This document shows positions 46,234 through 55,582 of a stretch of 64,000 nucleotides of DNA, one piece after another. The translations under genes were made by a program, and so were the position numbers. The stretch covers positions 2,024,643 to 2,088,642 of the forward strand of contig NZ_JBCFBO010000001.1 of the NCBI RefSeq assembly GCF_038562635.1, read 5' to 3'. This stretch comes from Methanobacterium sp. (GTDB lineage Archaea > Methanobacteriota > Methanobacteria > Methanobacteriales > Methanobacteriaceae). The stretch's first letter is position 1, and every line of letters begins with the position of its first letter. Under the pieces are notes generated by a model. That model did not search any database. It had not been told where the DNA came from and saw only the letters and a list, made by a program, of their open reading frames with translations.

Positions 46234-47454
46234 TTAAATATTTACTTCTAATACATCTAGCTGGATGCAAAGAGCATTAATTCCTAAAATTTCAGATACG
46301 CTGGGTTTTGATCTTCCTTCATCACCAGATATAAGTTCTTTTATGTATAAACCGCCTTCACATTCCACTATCATTTCAAATTTACGTGCATCTATTGGTT
46401 TGGTAGTTATACTTCTTACTTTTCTTGTTCTTATTTTATCTGCACGTCGGTGAGACACTCTTATTGGAGTTCGTTGATTTATAATCTCCATTGAATGTAA
46501 TAAATTTAATTTGTCATCATTAATATCATTTTCAAGCTCTACAATTGCTCTATAAACTTTATATGTGTCTGTAGATGAGCATTTTATGGTGCCTTTTCTA
46601 TCTTTTCCCACGAATTTTAAATCATGAACTTCTACTTTTCCACCTGCAAATTTGTTGATTTTTTCTTCAAGAATTTCAAGATCTAAATCTCTTATCTTGG
46701 GTTCCTTAATCTCAAGTACAAATGGCCTTCCACTTCCAAGCATTTTAACATCTATATCTTCTCGACCTGCGCCGTGGAATTTGGATTCACTTCCTATGGC
46801 TAATTTTACAGCTTCTGGTGAAATTAACTCTTCAACCGTTTCGGGGTACTGCTTCCCTGTGTAATTGCAGCTTGGACATCCTTTGCCTCTGCATTTTCCA
46901 CATGGCCATTTAGTTTGAGGGATACCTCTTACAAGCTTTCTGTAGCGTCCTTCTATAAAGATTGGATTTAACTGAATGTCTATATCATTATTTACAAAAT
47001 CCACCATTATGACTATATTGGGATAATCAAATTCTACGTTCTTTTCGAGGGTTGAATATAATTTTTTGCCGATTTCTCGATTAATTTCTTTTTTAATATT
47101 TTCAACGTCAAGTTCCAGATTTTTCTGGATTTCTCCTTCTTTACTTAGAATCTCTGGTGAGACACGACATCCAACAAGGAATGTTGAAAATTCAATGTTT
47201 TCATGGTTTATTTTATCTATTATTTTATCAATAAGCCCGTTTTCAACATCATCAAACAGGTTACCACATATGTAACATGGATCCGATGTACTGCTATTGT
47301 TTTCATTTAGGATTTGTCTTACGTATTCTCCCCTGTACTTGTTATCTGGTCCTTCCACAGTTTGGGAGAATGTCCTGCCTAAACAGTGATCGCATAAGTT
47401 TCCTTCTGTTATTTCCATAATTTTCAGTGCTTTTTCTGTAATTTGTGATTCCAT
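46234..47454 (-). CDS. pus10: tRNA pseudouridine synthase Pus10
   Basis: Archaeal Pus10 makes pseudouridine 54 and 55 in tRNA. The N-terminal zinc site uses CDHCLGR and CYICGNLF; a central GKCRGKGCPSCNYTGKQYPETVEELI and FHGAGREDIDVKMLGSGRPF (catalytic Asp in REDID) identify the family. Length 406 is normal. GGATGAGACA precedes the ATG. Confidence 0.95.
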   Translation of the reverse strand: MESQITEKALKIMEITEGNLCDHCLGRTFSQTVEGPDNKYRGEYVRQILNENNSSTSDPCYICGNLFDDVENGLIDKIIDKINHENIEFSTFLVGCRVSPEILSKEGEIQKNLELDVENIKKEINREIGKKLYSTLEKNVEFDYPNIVIMVDFVNNDIDIQLNPIFIEGRYRKLVRGIPQTKWPCGKCRGKGCPSCNYTGKQYPETVEELISPEAVKLAIGSESKFHGAGREDIDVKMLGSGRPFVLEIKEPKIRDLDLEILEEKINKFAGGKVEVHDLKFVGKDRKGTIKCSSTDTYKVYRAIVELENDINDDKLNLLHSMEIINQRTPIRVSHRRADKIRTRKVRSITTKPIDARKFEMIVECEGGLYIKELISGDEGRSKPSVSEILGINALCIQLDVLEVNI

Positions 47455-47528
47455 TGTCTCATCCGGGTAAATTAATTAAAATAAGTTAATTAACTGAAGT
47501 ATTCAATTAAAAAAGAGGTAAGTGAGTT

Positions 47529-48860
47529 TTAGCGCATCATCTGTCTCATCATCTGCCCTAATGGCCCGCTCATTTTCCGCTTTCCAAAGCCTTTCATTGC
47601 TTTTTTGGTAACGTTGTAATATTTAAGAAGTTCTTTAACATCTTCGTTTTTCATACCAGAGCCCCTTGCTATCCGTTTTACACGGGACTGCTTTATAACT
47701 TCGGGGTGTGTGAGTTCGTGTTCGGTCATGGAGTCCATCATAATTTTATATTTGGTTAACTTTTCTTCTGTTACCTGGGAAGCATTCTTTGGAAGTTTAT
47801 TTCCCATTCCAGGGATCATATTCATGACCTGTTGCATCGGCCCCATTTTATTCATCATTTCAAACTGTGAATACATGTCTTTAAGGGTGAATTTACCGCT
47901 TAACATGGCGTCCATTGTATCTGTATCGATGTCTTCTTCTGCAATTTCTTCTGCCTTTTCCAGAAGTGTTCTAATATCTCCCATTCCAAGAAGCCGTGAT
48001 ATAAACCTTTCAGGGTCAAATGCCTCGAAGTCATCAATTCTTTCTCCAGTTCCGATGAATTTTATAGGTGCACCAATTTCAGACACTGCAGATAGTGCCC
48101 CACCACCTTTTGCAGAACCGTCTAATTTTGTGATAACTATTGAACCTACATCTGTAGCTTGATTAAATGCAAGAGCTTGTTCCCGTGCTTGTTGACCTAT
48201 GGTTCCATCGATAACAAGCATAACTTCGTTGGGATTTACAATTGATGACAACTGTTCCATTTCAGTAAGAAGGTCCTGTTCTTCTTTATGCCGTCCTGCA
48301 GTATCTACAATTACGATATCGTTCTTTTTGAATTGTTCAATACCTTTTTTTGCAAGGTCAAGCGCGTCTTTATTTTCTGGATCCCCATACAGCGGCACGT
48401 CCATGCTTTCAGTCAGCTGACGCAGCTGTTCATATGCTGCAGGCCTCCAGGTATCTGTACTTACAATTGCAGGACGGAAACCTTTCTTCTGCAGGTACCT
48501 TGTAAGTTTTCCAATGGTGGTTGTTTTACCGCTTCCCTGAAGCCCTACAAACATTATTCTATATGGTTTAGCATTAACTTCCACTTCTTCTGCTTTGCTG
48601 CCTACCAGGTTCACCAGTTCTTCGTAAACAATAGTTATAATATATTCTCTTGGTGTAATTCCTTTAGGAGGCTCTTCTTTTAGTGCCCTCTCTTCTATGG
48701 TTTTTGAAAGTTTAAAAACAAGCTTAATATTAACGTCTGATTGAATAAGTGCCCTTTGAATATCTTTTACAACTTCTTTTACCACTTCTTCATCGATTAT
48801 GGGCATACCTGCTAATTTTTTCATTGTTTTGGTCAAGTTTTTACCTAAATTACCTAACAT
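47529..48860 (-). CDS. srp54: Signal recognition particle GTPase SRP54
   Basis: The N domain is followed by the G domain with GLQGSGKTTTIGKL, DTWRPAAYEQL, DTAGRHKEE and TKLDGSAKGGG. The methionine-rich M domain ends MRQMMR and binds 7S RNA and signal peptides. Length 443 is typical of archaeal SRP54. It lies downstream of pus10's divergent partner region on the same strand. Confidence 0.97.
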   Translation of the reverse strand: MLGNLGKNLTKTMKKLAGMPIIDEEVVKEVVKDIQRALIQSDVNIKLVFKLSKTIEERALKEEPPKGITPREYIITIVYEELVNLVGSKAEEVEVNAKPYRIMFVGLQGSGKTTTIGKLTRYLQKKGFRPAIVSTDTWRPAAYEQLRQLTESMDVPLYGDPENKDALDLAKKGIEQFKKNDIVIVDTAGRHKEEQDLLTEMEQLSSIVNPNEVMLVIDGTIGQQAREQALAFNQATDVGSIVITKLDGSAKGGGALSAVSEIGAPIKFIGTGERIDDFEAFDPERFISRLLGMGDIRTLLEKAEEIAEEDIDTDTMDAMLSGKFTLKDMYSQFEMMNKMGPMQQVMNMIPGMGNKLPKNASQVTEEKLTKYKIMMDSMTEHELTHPEVIKQSRVKRIARGSGMKNEDVKELLKYYNVTKKAMKGFGKRKMSGPLGQMMRQMMR

Positions 48861-49114
48861 GATCTGCCTCGTATGATTTTTATAATTCTCAATTCGTGAT
48901 TATTGCATTAAATTTTAATTCTTATTTGATAGTTTGTACAGGTCAATTTATACTCTGAGTATTTTTAAATTAATGTTAAGAATAGTAAAATACATTATTA
49001 AATATACCTTACGTTATAAAAATATCTTTGTATATATTATTAACAATAGAATTAGATATGAAATATTAAATTTTACGTGTTTTAGTAATGATATTTATAT
49101 GTCTCGGTGATAAA

Positions 49115-49681
49115 ATGCTTGATAAACTTAAAAAAACCCTTGAAGAATCACCTATAGTAAAAAAAGGTGAATATAATTATTTTGTACATCCAATAACTGA
49201 TGGCATAATGCTTGTTGAACCAGATCTTTTAAAAGAAGTTTCAAATGCAATTACAAAAGTTGCAGATTTAAATGTTGATAAAATCGTATGTATGGAAGCG
49301 ATGGGTATTCATATTGCAACTGCACTTTCCCTTGAAACAAACATTCCATTTGTGGTTGTTAGAAAAAGGTGCTACGGCCTGGAAGAAGAAGTTGCAGTCC
49401 ACCAGGTTACAGGTTACAGTGAATGTGAGCTTTACATAAATGGACTCAGAAAAGGAGATAGAATTTTGGTTGTAGATGATGTTGTGAGCACAGGTGGAAC
49501 TATGGTGGCAGTTTTAAATGCTCTTAAAAGCGCAGGGGCGGAAATTGCAGATATAGTTGCCGTTGTGGAAAAAGGAAACGGAAAAGAAAGGGTCAAAAAA
49601 GAAACAGGTTACGACGTCAAAACTCTTGTTAAAGTGGATGTTAACGGGGGTAAAGTTGTAATAGAGGACAGTATACTTTAA
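49115..49681 (+). CDS. hpt: Hypoxanthine/guanine-type phosphoribosyltransferase
   Basis: The PRPP-binding motif ILVVDDVVSTGGT and the archaeal Hpt-like middle (EAMGIHIATALS, VVRKRCYGLEEEVAVHQ) identify a purine salvage enzyme. GGTGAT-AAA-ATG sets the start at 49115; the longer frame to 49088 includes the ribosome site. It is followed 15 nt later by dph2. Whether it prefers hypoxanthine, guanine or adenine cannot be read. Confidence 0.9.
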   Translation: MLDKLKKTLEESPIVKKGEYNYFVHPITDGIMLVEPDLLKEVSNAITKVADLNVDKIVCMEAMGIHIATALSLETNIPFVVVRKRCYGLEEEVAVHQVTGYSECELYINGLRKGDRILVVDDVVSTGGTMVAVLNALKSAGAEIADIVAVVEKGNGKERVKKETGYDVKTLVKVDVNGGKVVIEDSIL

Positions 49682-49696
49682 ACTGAGTAGGTAACA

Positions 49697-50689
49697 ATGC
49701 TTAATTACGATTTTAGACTGGATGAAGTTGTTCAAAAAATAAAGGAAATGGATGCAAAAGCAGTCGGTATCCAGTTTCCAGAGGGCCTTAAAATTCATGC
49801 AGTCCGTGTTGCAGAAAAAATAGAAAATGAAACCGATGCAGTGGTTATAATTTCGGGTGATCCCTGTTATGGTGCATGTGATGTTTCAGATACTCATATG
49901 GAGGGCTTAGTAGATCTAATTGTACATTTTGGCCATATAGAATTCCCAATTGAGTATAAAGTGCCGGTTCTATTTATTGAGGCATATTCTAAGATAGACG
50001 TAGATAATGTACTTAAAAAAAGCCTTTCATTTCTTCAAAACTATAAAAAAATAGGAGTTGTAACCACTATTCAGCATTTACAACTTTTAGATCATATTAA
50101 AGACTTTTTAATTGACAATGAAAAAGATATAGTAATGAAAGAAGGTGCAGGGACAAGAAAAGGTCAGGTTCTTGGCTGTAATTTCTCAGCTATTAAAGAT
50201 GTGGATGCAGATGCATTTTTGTTTATTGGAAGCGGTAATTTTCATGCCCTTGGAATCACTCTCTTTACAGAAAAGCCAGTTTTTATTGCGGACCCCTACA
50301 TGAATGAAGTAAGAACAATAGATGAATTTAGAGATAGAATACTGAGAATAAGGTTTGCAAAGATAACAAAGGCGGGTGATGCCCAGAAGTTTGGGATCAT
50401 TGTTTCATCAAAAAGGGGTCAGTTCAGGCTTGACCTTGCAAAAAGTTTAAAGAAGATGATAGATAAAGAAAAAAGGGAAGCATTTATAATAATGCTGGAT
50501 AATGTTTCACCAGATCTTTTAATTCCTTATATGGACCTGGACGCGTTTGTTGTAACTGCATGTCCCAGAGTGGCTATAGATGATGCAAGTATGTATAAAA
50601 AGCCTCTTTTAACACCTAAAGAACTTGAGATAGTTCTAAATAAAAGGGAATGGGAAGATTACAAAATAGATGAAATTGAACATGTATAA
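49697..50689 (+). CDS. dph2: Diphthamide biosynthesis radical enzyme Dph2
   Basis: It transfers an aminocarboxypropyl group from SAM to a histidine of elongation factor 2. The three cluster-binding cysteines sit in GDPCYGACD, VLGCNFSA and TACPRVAIDD, the non-classical radical-SAM arrangement. Length 330 fits the archaeal homodimeric form. GTAGGTAAC precedes the ATG. Confidence 0.95.
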   Translation: MLNYDFRLDEVVQKIKEMDAKAVGIQFPEGLKIHAVRVAEKIENETDAVVIISGDPCYGACDVSDTHMEGLVDLIVHFGHIEFPIEYKVPVLFIEAYSKIDVDNVLKKSLSFLQNYKKIGVVTTIQHLQLLDHIKDFLIDNEKDIVMKEGAGTRKGQVLGCNFSAIKDVDADAFLFIGSGNFHALGITLFTEKPVFIADPYMNEVRTIDEFRDRILRIRFAKITKAGDAQKFGIIVSSKRGQFRLDLAKSLKKMIDKEKREAFIIMLDNVSPDLLIPYMDLDAFVVTACPRVAIDDASMYKKPLLTPKELEIVLNKREWEDYKIDEIEHV

Positions 50690-50819
50690 ATAATATAAAG
50701 AATGTAACAACATAAGATAATTATAAAAATGATCAAAATTTTAAAACTTTTAATGATAATTGTATAAAAAATAAAGGAAAAATTAAGAAAGTTTTACTTA
50801 TTCTAGTCGAGGTGAACTA

Positions 50820-51386
50820 ATGAAAGCTAAATCTGGAGACTTTGTCTTACCTGGTGATGTATTGGGGGTTACTGAAGAGTTTGTTCCGTCTGAGTGGACA
50901 TATGAAGAAGATGGAGAAATCAAATCACTGGTAGTTGGAAAAGTCTCAATCGATGAGAAAAATAAAAAGATATCTATAATTCCAAAAACTGGCACTCCAG
51001 CTCCTGTGGAAGTTGGTAAAACTATAGTTGGGCAAATAACTGAGGTTAGAGGTCAGAGAGCTTCAGTAAAAATAGAAAAAATTAAAGGTATTGATAGGGA
51101 ACTTACAACCTCTTTTGTTGGAGGGATACATATTTCACAGGCCCAGAAAGGATATTTATCCAAATTAACTGAAGCTTTCAGGATTGGGGACATAGTAGAA
51201 GCTAAAGTTACAAAAGTCATAGGTCTGGATAATGTTGATCTTACAACTGCAAATGAAGAACTTGGAGTTCTAAAGGCCATGTGTACCAAATGCAGGCACT
51301 ACATGGTAAAAACAGATAACGAAGTCGTATGCTTAAACTGCGGGAGAAAAGAAAGAAGAAAACTCGCTGCACACTATAAGGGCTAA
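50820..51386 (+). CDS. csl4: Exosome RNA-binding subunit Csl4
   Basis: An N-terminal domain (GDFVLPGDVLGVTEEF), an S1 domain (VGQITEVRGQRASVKIEKI) and a C-terminal zinc ribbon (CTKCRHYMVK, CLNCGRKER) are in the order expected of archaeal Csl4, which caps the exosome. GAGGTGAACTA precedes the ATG. It is the first of the csl4-rpo11-DUF99 group but a 400-bp gap with a repeat separates it from rpo11. Confidence 0.94.
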   Translation: MKAKSGDFVLPGDVLGVTEEFVPSEWTYEEDGEIKSLVVGKVSIDEKNKKISIIPKTGTPAPVEVGKTIVGQITEVRGQRASVKIEKIKGIDRELTTSFVGGIHISQAQKGYLSKLTEAFRIGDIVEAKVTKVIGLDNVDLTTANEELGVLKAMCTKCRHYMVKTDNEVVCLNCGRKERRKLAAHYKG

Positions 51387-51785
51387 AATACTTCATTTTT
51401 TTTATTTTGCATGTTTTTAGATTTTAATTGTACTTGTTTTAAATGAATTTTCTATAAATTGAGGTTGAGTGAAACATTTTATAGTGAATGACCAAATATT
51501 TTTGACTAAATTTTATAAAAAATTTTGTTAATATGCCTGAATTTAAATATATTTAAATTCTAAAATTAAGCGTTTAAAAAGTTACATCATTCACTATAAA
51601 ATCATTGTAATGTCGAAAAGTATATAATCTAAAATTTAATATAAGATTTAATACTATGAATTACTAATGAACTAATTTGATAACCGTATTATGCATAGTA
51701 TATTTTTATTTTGTAGATGTTTAGAGTTATTAGTAAAAATTGGGGTATAAATGAATAGATTTTGTTAAGATTATGAGGGATTAAA
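51387..51785. other. 399-bp intergenic region containing a MITE-like repeat
   Basis: The region holds the family-2 element at 51477-51601 and, at its right end, the promoter of rpo11. No gene was seen. Confidence 0.6.
51477..51601. repeat. MITE-like element family 2, short copy (125 bp)
   Basis: It is bounded by perfect 15-bp inverted repeats, TTTTATAGTGAATGA (51477-51491) and TCATTCACTATAAAA (51587-51601). Its reverse complement aligns at both ends with the longer element at 55183-55566. It has no coding capacity. Confidence 0.78.
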
Positions 51786-52052
51786 ATGAAGATTATAAAA
51801 GATACTAAAAACGAACTGGAAATTGAAATTACAGGCGAAACCCATTCATTATGTAACGCACTCAGAAGAGCTTTGATGGAAGATAAAAATGTTGAATCTG
51901 CAGCATATGTTATAGCTCACCCTATTGTGGGAGAGCCAAATTTGTACATTAAAGGTAAAAACCCAAGAAAATCTCTTGAAAAAGCTGCAAAAACGCTTCA
52001 AAAAAGAAGTGATGAGTTCAAAAGTATTTTAGAAGCCTCTTTAGAGGAATAA
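51786..52052 (+). CDS. rpo11: DNA-directed RNA polymerase subunit Rpo11 (RpoL)
   Basis: The 88-residue protein pairs with Rpo3 in the polymerase assembly platform. THSLCNALRRALMED and ASYVIAHPIVGEPNLYI-like sequence (here SAAYVIAHPIVGEPNLYIK) are the alpha-motif hallmarks. GAGGGATTAAA precedes the ATG. DUF99 starts 7 nt after its stop. Confidence 0.95.
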   Translation: MKIIKDTKNELEIEITGETHSLCNALRRALMEDKNVESAAYVIAHPIVGEPNLYIKGKNPRKSLEKAAKTLQKRSDEFKSILEASLEE

Positions 52053-52058
52053 TCTTTA

Positions 52059-52655
52059 ATGAAAAATAAAAAATTTAGGATAATTAAAAAAGAAATACGC
52101 ATTTTGGGAGTTGACGATGCTCCTTTCCCTCCTCATACAAAAAACAACGTCATGTTAATTGGCACCATCTTCAGGGGAGGAACATGGCTTGATGGGGTAT
52201 TAAGGACTTACATCAAGGGGGATGGTACAGATGCAACTGCAAAAATCATCAAAATGGTAAATGACTCCAGGCATAAAGATCAAATTGGAGTCATCATGCT
52301 TGATGGAATTACTTTTGGCGGATTCAACGTTGTAAATATAAAGGAAATCTTTGGTGAAACTGGCATTCCTATCATTGTTATAATGAGGAAGTTTCCAAAT
52401 TTTGAGAAGATTAAGAAGGCTTTAATGAGATTTGAAGACTGCAAAGAAAGATGGACATTAATACAGGAAGCAGGAACAGTCTATAAAATAGAAAATAAAG
52501 AGCCTTTGTATATCCAGATATATGGCATTGATCTTGAAGACGCTGAGGAAATAGTTAGCATTGCTACAACAAGAAGCGCTATACCTGAGCCTATAAGGGC
52601 AGCTCATCTTATAGGGGCGGGAGTTGTAACTGGTGAATCCAAAGGAAGCGCATAA
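52059..52655 (+). CDS. DUF99 (endonuclease V-like fold) protein
   Basis: The conserved start ILGVDDAPFPP, MLDGITFGGFNVV and ATTRSAIPEPIRAAHLI identify DUF99/UPF0215. The GVDD and DG motifs are compatible with an endonuclease-V-like metal site, but activity is unproven. It lies between rpo11 and the NUDIX gene in one apparent operon. Confidence 0.85.
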   Translation: MKNKKFRIIKKEIRILGVDDAPFPPHTKNNVMLIGTIFRGGTWLDGVLRTYIKGDGTDATAKIIKMVNDSRHKDQIGVIMLDGITFGGFNVVNIKEIFGETGIPIIVIMRKFPNFEKIKKALMRFEDCKERWTLIQEAGTVYKIENKEPLYIQIYGIDLEDAEEIVSIATTRSAIPEPIRAAHLIGAGVVTGESKGSA

Positions 52656-52680
52656 AAATTAATTTTAAGGTCGTGATTAA

Positions 52681-53097
52681 ATAAAATCTCCTTACTTAAC
52701 TGTTGATGCCGTGATACTATGTGAAGATGATTCCATAGTTTTGATCAAACGAAAATATGATCCATATAAAGGTTCGTGGGCGTTACCCGGCGGATTTGTT
52801 GAATGGGGCGAAACAGTAGAATCTGCAGTTGTAAGAGAAGCTAAGGAAGAAACTGGCCTTGAAGTGGATATAATCGAACTTGTAGGAGTTTACTCAGATC
52901 CTGGAAGAGATCCGAGAGGACATACAGTTACAGTATGCTACCTTACGAGAAAAATAGGTGGAAATTTAAAAGCAGACACTGATGCTTCCATTGCACAGCA
53001 TTTTAAAAAAGATGAGATTTTGAAACTTAAACTCGCATTTGACCATGATGTCATCTTAAAAGATGCGTTTAAGTTATTAAATAGAAGTAAAACATAG
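52681..53097 (+). CDS. NUDIX hydrolase with apparent ATA start codon
   Basis: The NUDIX box is complete: GGFVEWGETVESAVVREAKEETGL. The first standard start in frame is GTG at 52711, but the frame is conserved-looking further upstream (KSPYLTVDAVILCEDD). GTGAT-TAA-ATA at 52673-52683 matches GTGAT-TAA-ATG of the DUF655 gene, so the natural start is an ATA at 52681. Archaeal NUDIX proteins usually begin with such a TVDAVI strand. The substrate is unknown. Confidence 0.82.
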   Translation: MKSPYLTVDAVILCEDDSIVLIKRKYDPYKGSWALPGGFVEWGETVESAVVREAKEETGLEVDIIELVGVYSDPGRDPRGHTVTVCYLTRKIGGNLKADTDASIAQHFKKDEILKLKLAFDHDVILKDAFKLLNRSKT

Positions 53098-53327
53098 ATA
53101 CAAACCTATTTCAGTATATGAATATTGTAGCCCGATTTTTAAAAGACCACAAAATAATTCTTATTAATGATTTTAAACTCGGATAAAGTTTATAAGTGTT
53201 GAGAAACTATTTTTTTTAATCACAATTATAATAATTTTGTAGATAAAGTTACAGATTAAACTCACAGATACATCAAACTAAAAAATTTATTTATCTAAAA
53301 ACTATCAAACTGATAAGGAGGACTAAA

Positions 53328-53642
53328 ATGGAATTTTGTCCAAAATGTGGAACTGTCATGTTTCCTAAGGATAACTGCTTTAAATGTAAATGTGGATATG
53401 AACGGGAAATAACCAAAGAACAAAAAAACGAGTATGAAGTCTCTGAAAAAGTATCATCCAAAGAGAATATAATAGTTAAAGGCGATGATGTAAAAACATT
53501 ACCAACTACTCGTGCAATTTGTCCAAAGTGTGGCAATAAAGAGGCTTACTGGTGGCTTCAGCAGACCCGAAGGGCTGATGAATCTGAAACAAGGTTTTTA
53601 AGATGCACTAAATGTGGGCAGACCTGGCGGGAATATGATTAA
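53328..53642 (+). CDS. tfs: Transcription factor S (TFIIS-like)
   Basis: Two zinc ribbons are present: the N-terminal CPKCGTVMFP / CKCGYE and the C-terminal CPKCGNKEAYWWLQQTRRADE with RCTKCGQTWREYD. The RADE loop (acidic pair DE) is the active tip that triggers RNA cleavage by stalled polymerase. Length 104 is normal. AAGGAGGACTAAA precedes the ATG. Confidence 0.97.
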   Translation: MEFCPKCGTVMFPKDNCFKCKCGYEREITKEQKNEYEVSEKVSSKENIIVKGDDVKTLPTTRAICPKCGNKEAYWWLQQTRRADESETRFLRCTKCGQTWREYD

Positions 53643-53719
53643 GTAAATCAACTGTCGTTCATCAATTGATGAGTTTTAGAAAAATATAAGACCTTACACA
53701 ATAGTGAAGGGGTTATTTT

Positions 53720-54325
53720 ATGAAAGAAAATTCAGAAAAAGAGAATTCTAAGGGGAAGACGGAAGAAAATTCTGCAATTTCCAAGAATTCTGATAATAAA
53801 GTGGAGGAAGAATCCACCACTTCTAAGTCTAGGGATGATTTCTTAAAAAAGTTGGACTCCATGTTTCCAACTCGTAAACCTGGAAAAAAAGATAAAGCGG
53901 AAAATACAGAAAATAAAGCTCCTAAAGACTCTGAAGAACAAAAACATGAAAATTCAGAAGATCCGGACAAACATGATCCTCATGCATTTCCAATGATCGG
54001 GGATTTCATAGGGTCAGATAAATGGAAAAATCTTAAATCTGGAAAGAGCAACCTGGTACTCGTAATAGGAGTTGTTGCAGGTATTTTACTGATATATGCC
54101 GGTATTTCTTTAATGATGGGATCTGTTGGGTCTCCTGAGAGAGTAGCAGATAATGTACAATTTGAAGATGTTTCATCGTTTTCAGCATTTTTAATCTTGG
54201 CCGGTGCTCTTTTAATGGGAGGGGTTTTAGTCCGCAGATTTCTCGACAAATCTTTTTTTAAAGGAATAAATAAAGAAGTCGAGTCACACAATGGAACGTC
54301 TTCTAATTCAACTGAAAAAGAATAA
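53720..54325 (+). CDS. Two-helix membrane protein with long charged N-terminus
   Basis: About 100 highly charged residues (Lys, Glu, Asn, Ser; SKSRDDFLKKLDSMFPTRKPG) precede two hydrophobic helices (LVLVIGVVAGILLIYAGISLMMG and FLILAGALLMGGVLV) and a charged end. Located between tfs and pcn, so it is probably part of the information-processing operon. No function is recognised. Confidence 0.7.
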   Translation: MKENSEKENSKGKTEENSAISKNSDNKVEEESTTSKSRDDFLKKLDSMFPTRKPGKKDKAENTENKAPKDSEEQKHENSEDPDKHDPHAFPMIGDFIGSDKWKNLKSGKSNLVLVIGVVAGILLIYAGISLMMGSVGSPERVADNVQFEDVSSFSAFLILAGALLMGGVLVRRFLDKSFFKGINKEVESHNGTSSNSTEKE

Positions 54326-54398
54326 TAAAAGGTATAATATAAATAGAACTAATAAAATAATAGGATAACAGAAAGTCTTAAATCGAAGGAGGATAAAA

Positions 54399-55133
54399 AT
54401 GTTTAAAGCGGTTCTGAGCGATTCGAACATCTTAAAAACCAGTTTTGATGCTATATCTTCTATTGTAGATGAAGTACAGATGCAGGCAGATAGTGAAGGT
54501 CTAAGATTGGATGCACTGGATAGATCACATATCACATTCGTACACCTTGAACTTAAACCACAATTATTCGATGAATTTACTATCGACGAGCCTTTAAAAA
54601 TAAATGTAGACACCGAAGAGCTCATGAAAGTCTTAAAAAGAGCAAAAAGTAGTGATATTGTTGAACTTTCAGTAGATGAAGGAAATCTTATTCTTATATT
54701 TGAAGGGGATGCAAGACGCAGATTTAAAATAAGACTTATAGATATTGAATATGAAGCACCAAGTCCACCAGATCTTGAGTACCCAACTGAATTTGAGATT
54801 CCATTCAGTCTTCTTAAAAACTCTATTCAGGATATTGAAATAGTCTCAGATAAGATTGCACTTATGGTTGATGAGGATAAATTTACTGCAGAAGCTGAAG
54901 GTGAATTTGGTGATGCAAAAATCGAGTATCTTCACGGGGAAAAGATAGATGCAAAATCAAAATCCATTTTTTCACTTGAGAAAATTAAAGAGATGCTAAA
55001 AGCAGATAAATTTTCAGATGCGATTGTTTTAAAACTTGGAAATGATATGCCCCTTAATCTTTCCTTAAAAATGGCTACAGATGAAGGAGAGCTTAGTTTT
55101 CTTTTAGCTCCACGTATAGAAAGTGAAGAATAG
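54399..55133 (+). CDS. pcn: DNA polymerase sliding clamp (PCNA)
   Basis: The clamp folds are recognisable: FKAVLSDSNILKTSFDAISSIVDE at the start (FKAVLSD), LRLDALDRSHITFVHLEL and a C-terminus ending LSFLLAPRIESEE. Length 244 is normal. CGAAGGAGGATAAAA precedes the ATG. The gins gene follows after an inserted repeat region. Confidence 0.96.
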   Translation: MFKAVLSDSNILKTSFDAISSIVDEVQMQADSEGLRLDALDRSHITFVHLELKPQLFDEFTIDEPLKINVDTEELMKVLKRAKSSDIVELSVDEGNLILIFEGDARRRFKIRLIDIEYEAPSPPDLEYPTEFEIPFSLLKNSIQDIEIVSDKIALMVDEDKFTAEAEGEFGDAKIEYLHGEKIDAKSKSIFSLEKIKEMLKADKFSDAIVLKLGNDMPLNLSLKMATDEGELSFLLAPRIESEE

Positions 55134-55182
55134 AAGTAAATACAAAAAAATTAACTGACTACAAAACACAGATACAGTAATC

Positions 55183-55566
55183 TATAGTGAATGACGTAAC
55201 TTTTTAAACTTATAAATTTTGACAGTAAGTTGATCAAAATTTACATCTGACAAATTGAGGAAATCTCTCAAAAATTCCCTCGAAATCCTCAAAAAAATTT
55301 TCAATTTTTTTGGGAGTTAGAAAATATTTCATATTTTCTAAAGTTCGTAGAATTTCGGGGCCACGAAACTGAAAGTTTCGATGGCGCAAAAATCTTTGAT
55401 TTTTGCAAGCTGTAGGAAGCTATCAAAATCGTAGATTTTGATGCTGCAAAATTAAAAATTTTGCAAGCTTTGCTTCCTGGCCGCAAATCGGAGATTTGCA
55501 GGTTTAAAGCATATAAACAAATTACTTTATAAATAATTAACCTAAAGTATTAGGTCATTCACTATA
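55183..55566. mobile_element. MITE-like element family 2, long copy (384 bp) containing a hairpin array
   Basis: The ends are TATAGTGAATGAC (55183-55195) and GTCATTCACTATA (55554-55566), a perfect 13-bp inverted repeat. The first ~30 bp and last ~60 bp align with the reverse complement of the 125-bp copy at 51477-51601. The middle ~250 bp, including array B, is additional. Confidence 0.75.
55291..55499. repeat. Tandem hairpin array B (seven palindromes, partly nested)
   Basis: Hairpins lie at 55291-55311, 55318-55340, 55364-55380, 55386-55406, 55422-55442, 55446-55464 and 55483-55499, all with 3-nt loops. An outer stem AGGAAGC (55414-55420) and GCTTCCT (55472-55478) encloses two of them. Three share the core AAATC-N3-GATTT. 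Confidence 0.85.
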
Positions 55567-55582
55567 AAAGCGAGGAATAAGG

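Larger units (their letters stand above)
55134..55582. other. 449-bp pcn-gins intergenic region filled by a MITE and hairpin array
   Basis: Almost the whole gap is the family-2 element (55183-55566) with hairpin array B in its interior. The element's right repeat CACTATAAAAG abuts the ribosome site of the gins gene and could act as its TATA box. Confidence 0.6.

Noticed and set aside
55291..55499. Hairpin arrays considered as CRISPR
   Set aside because: Arms differ between units, there is no constant repeat, and spacers are only a few bases.
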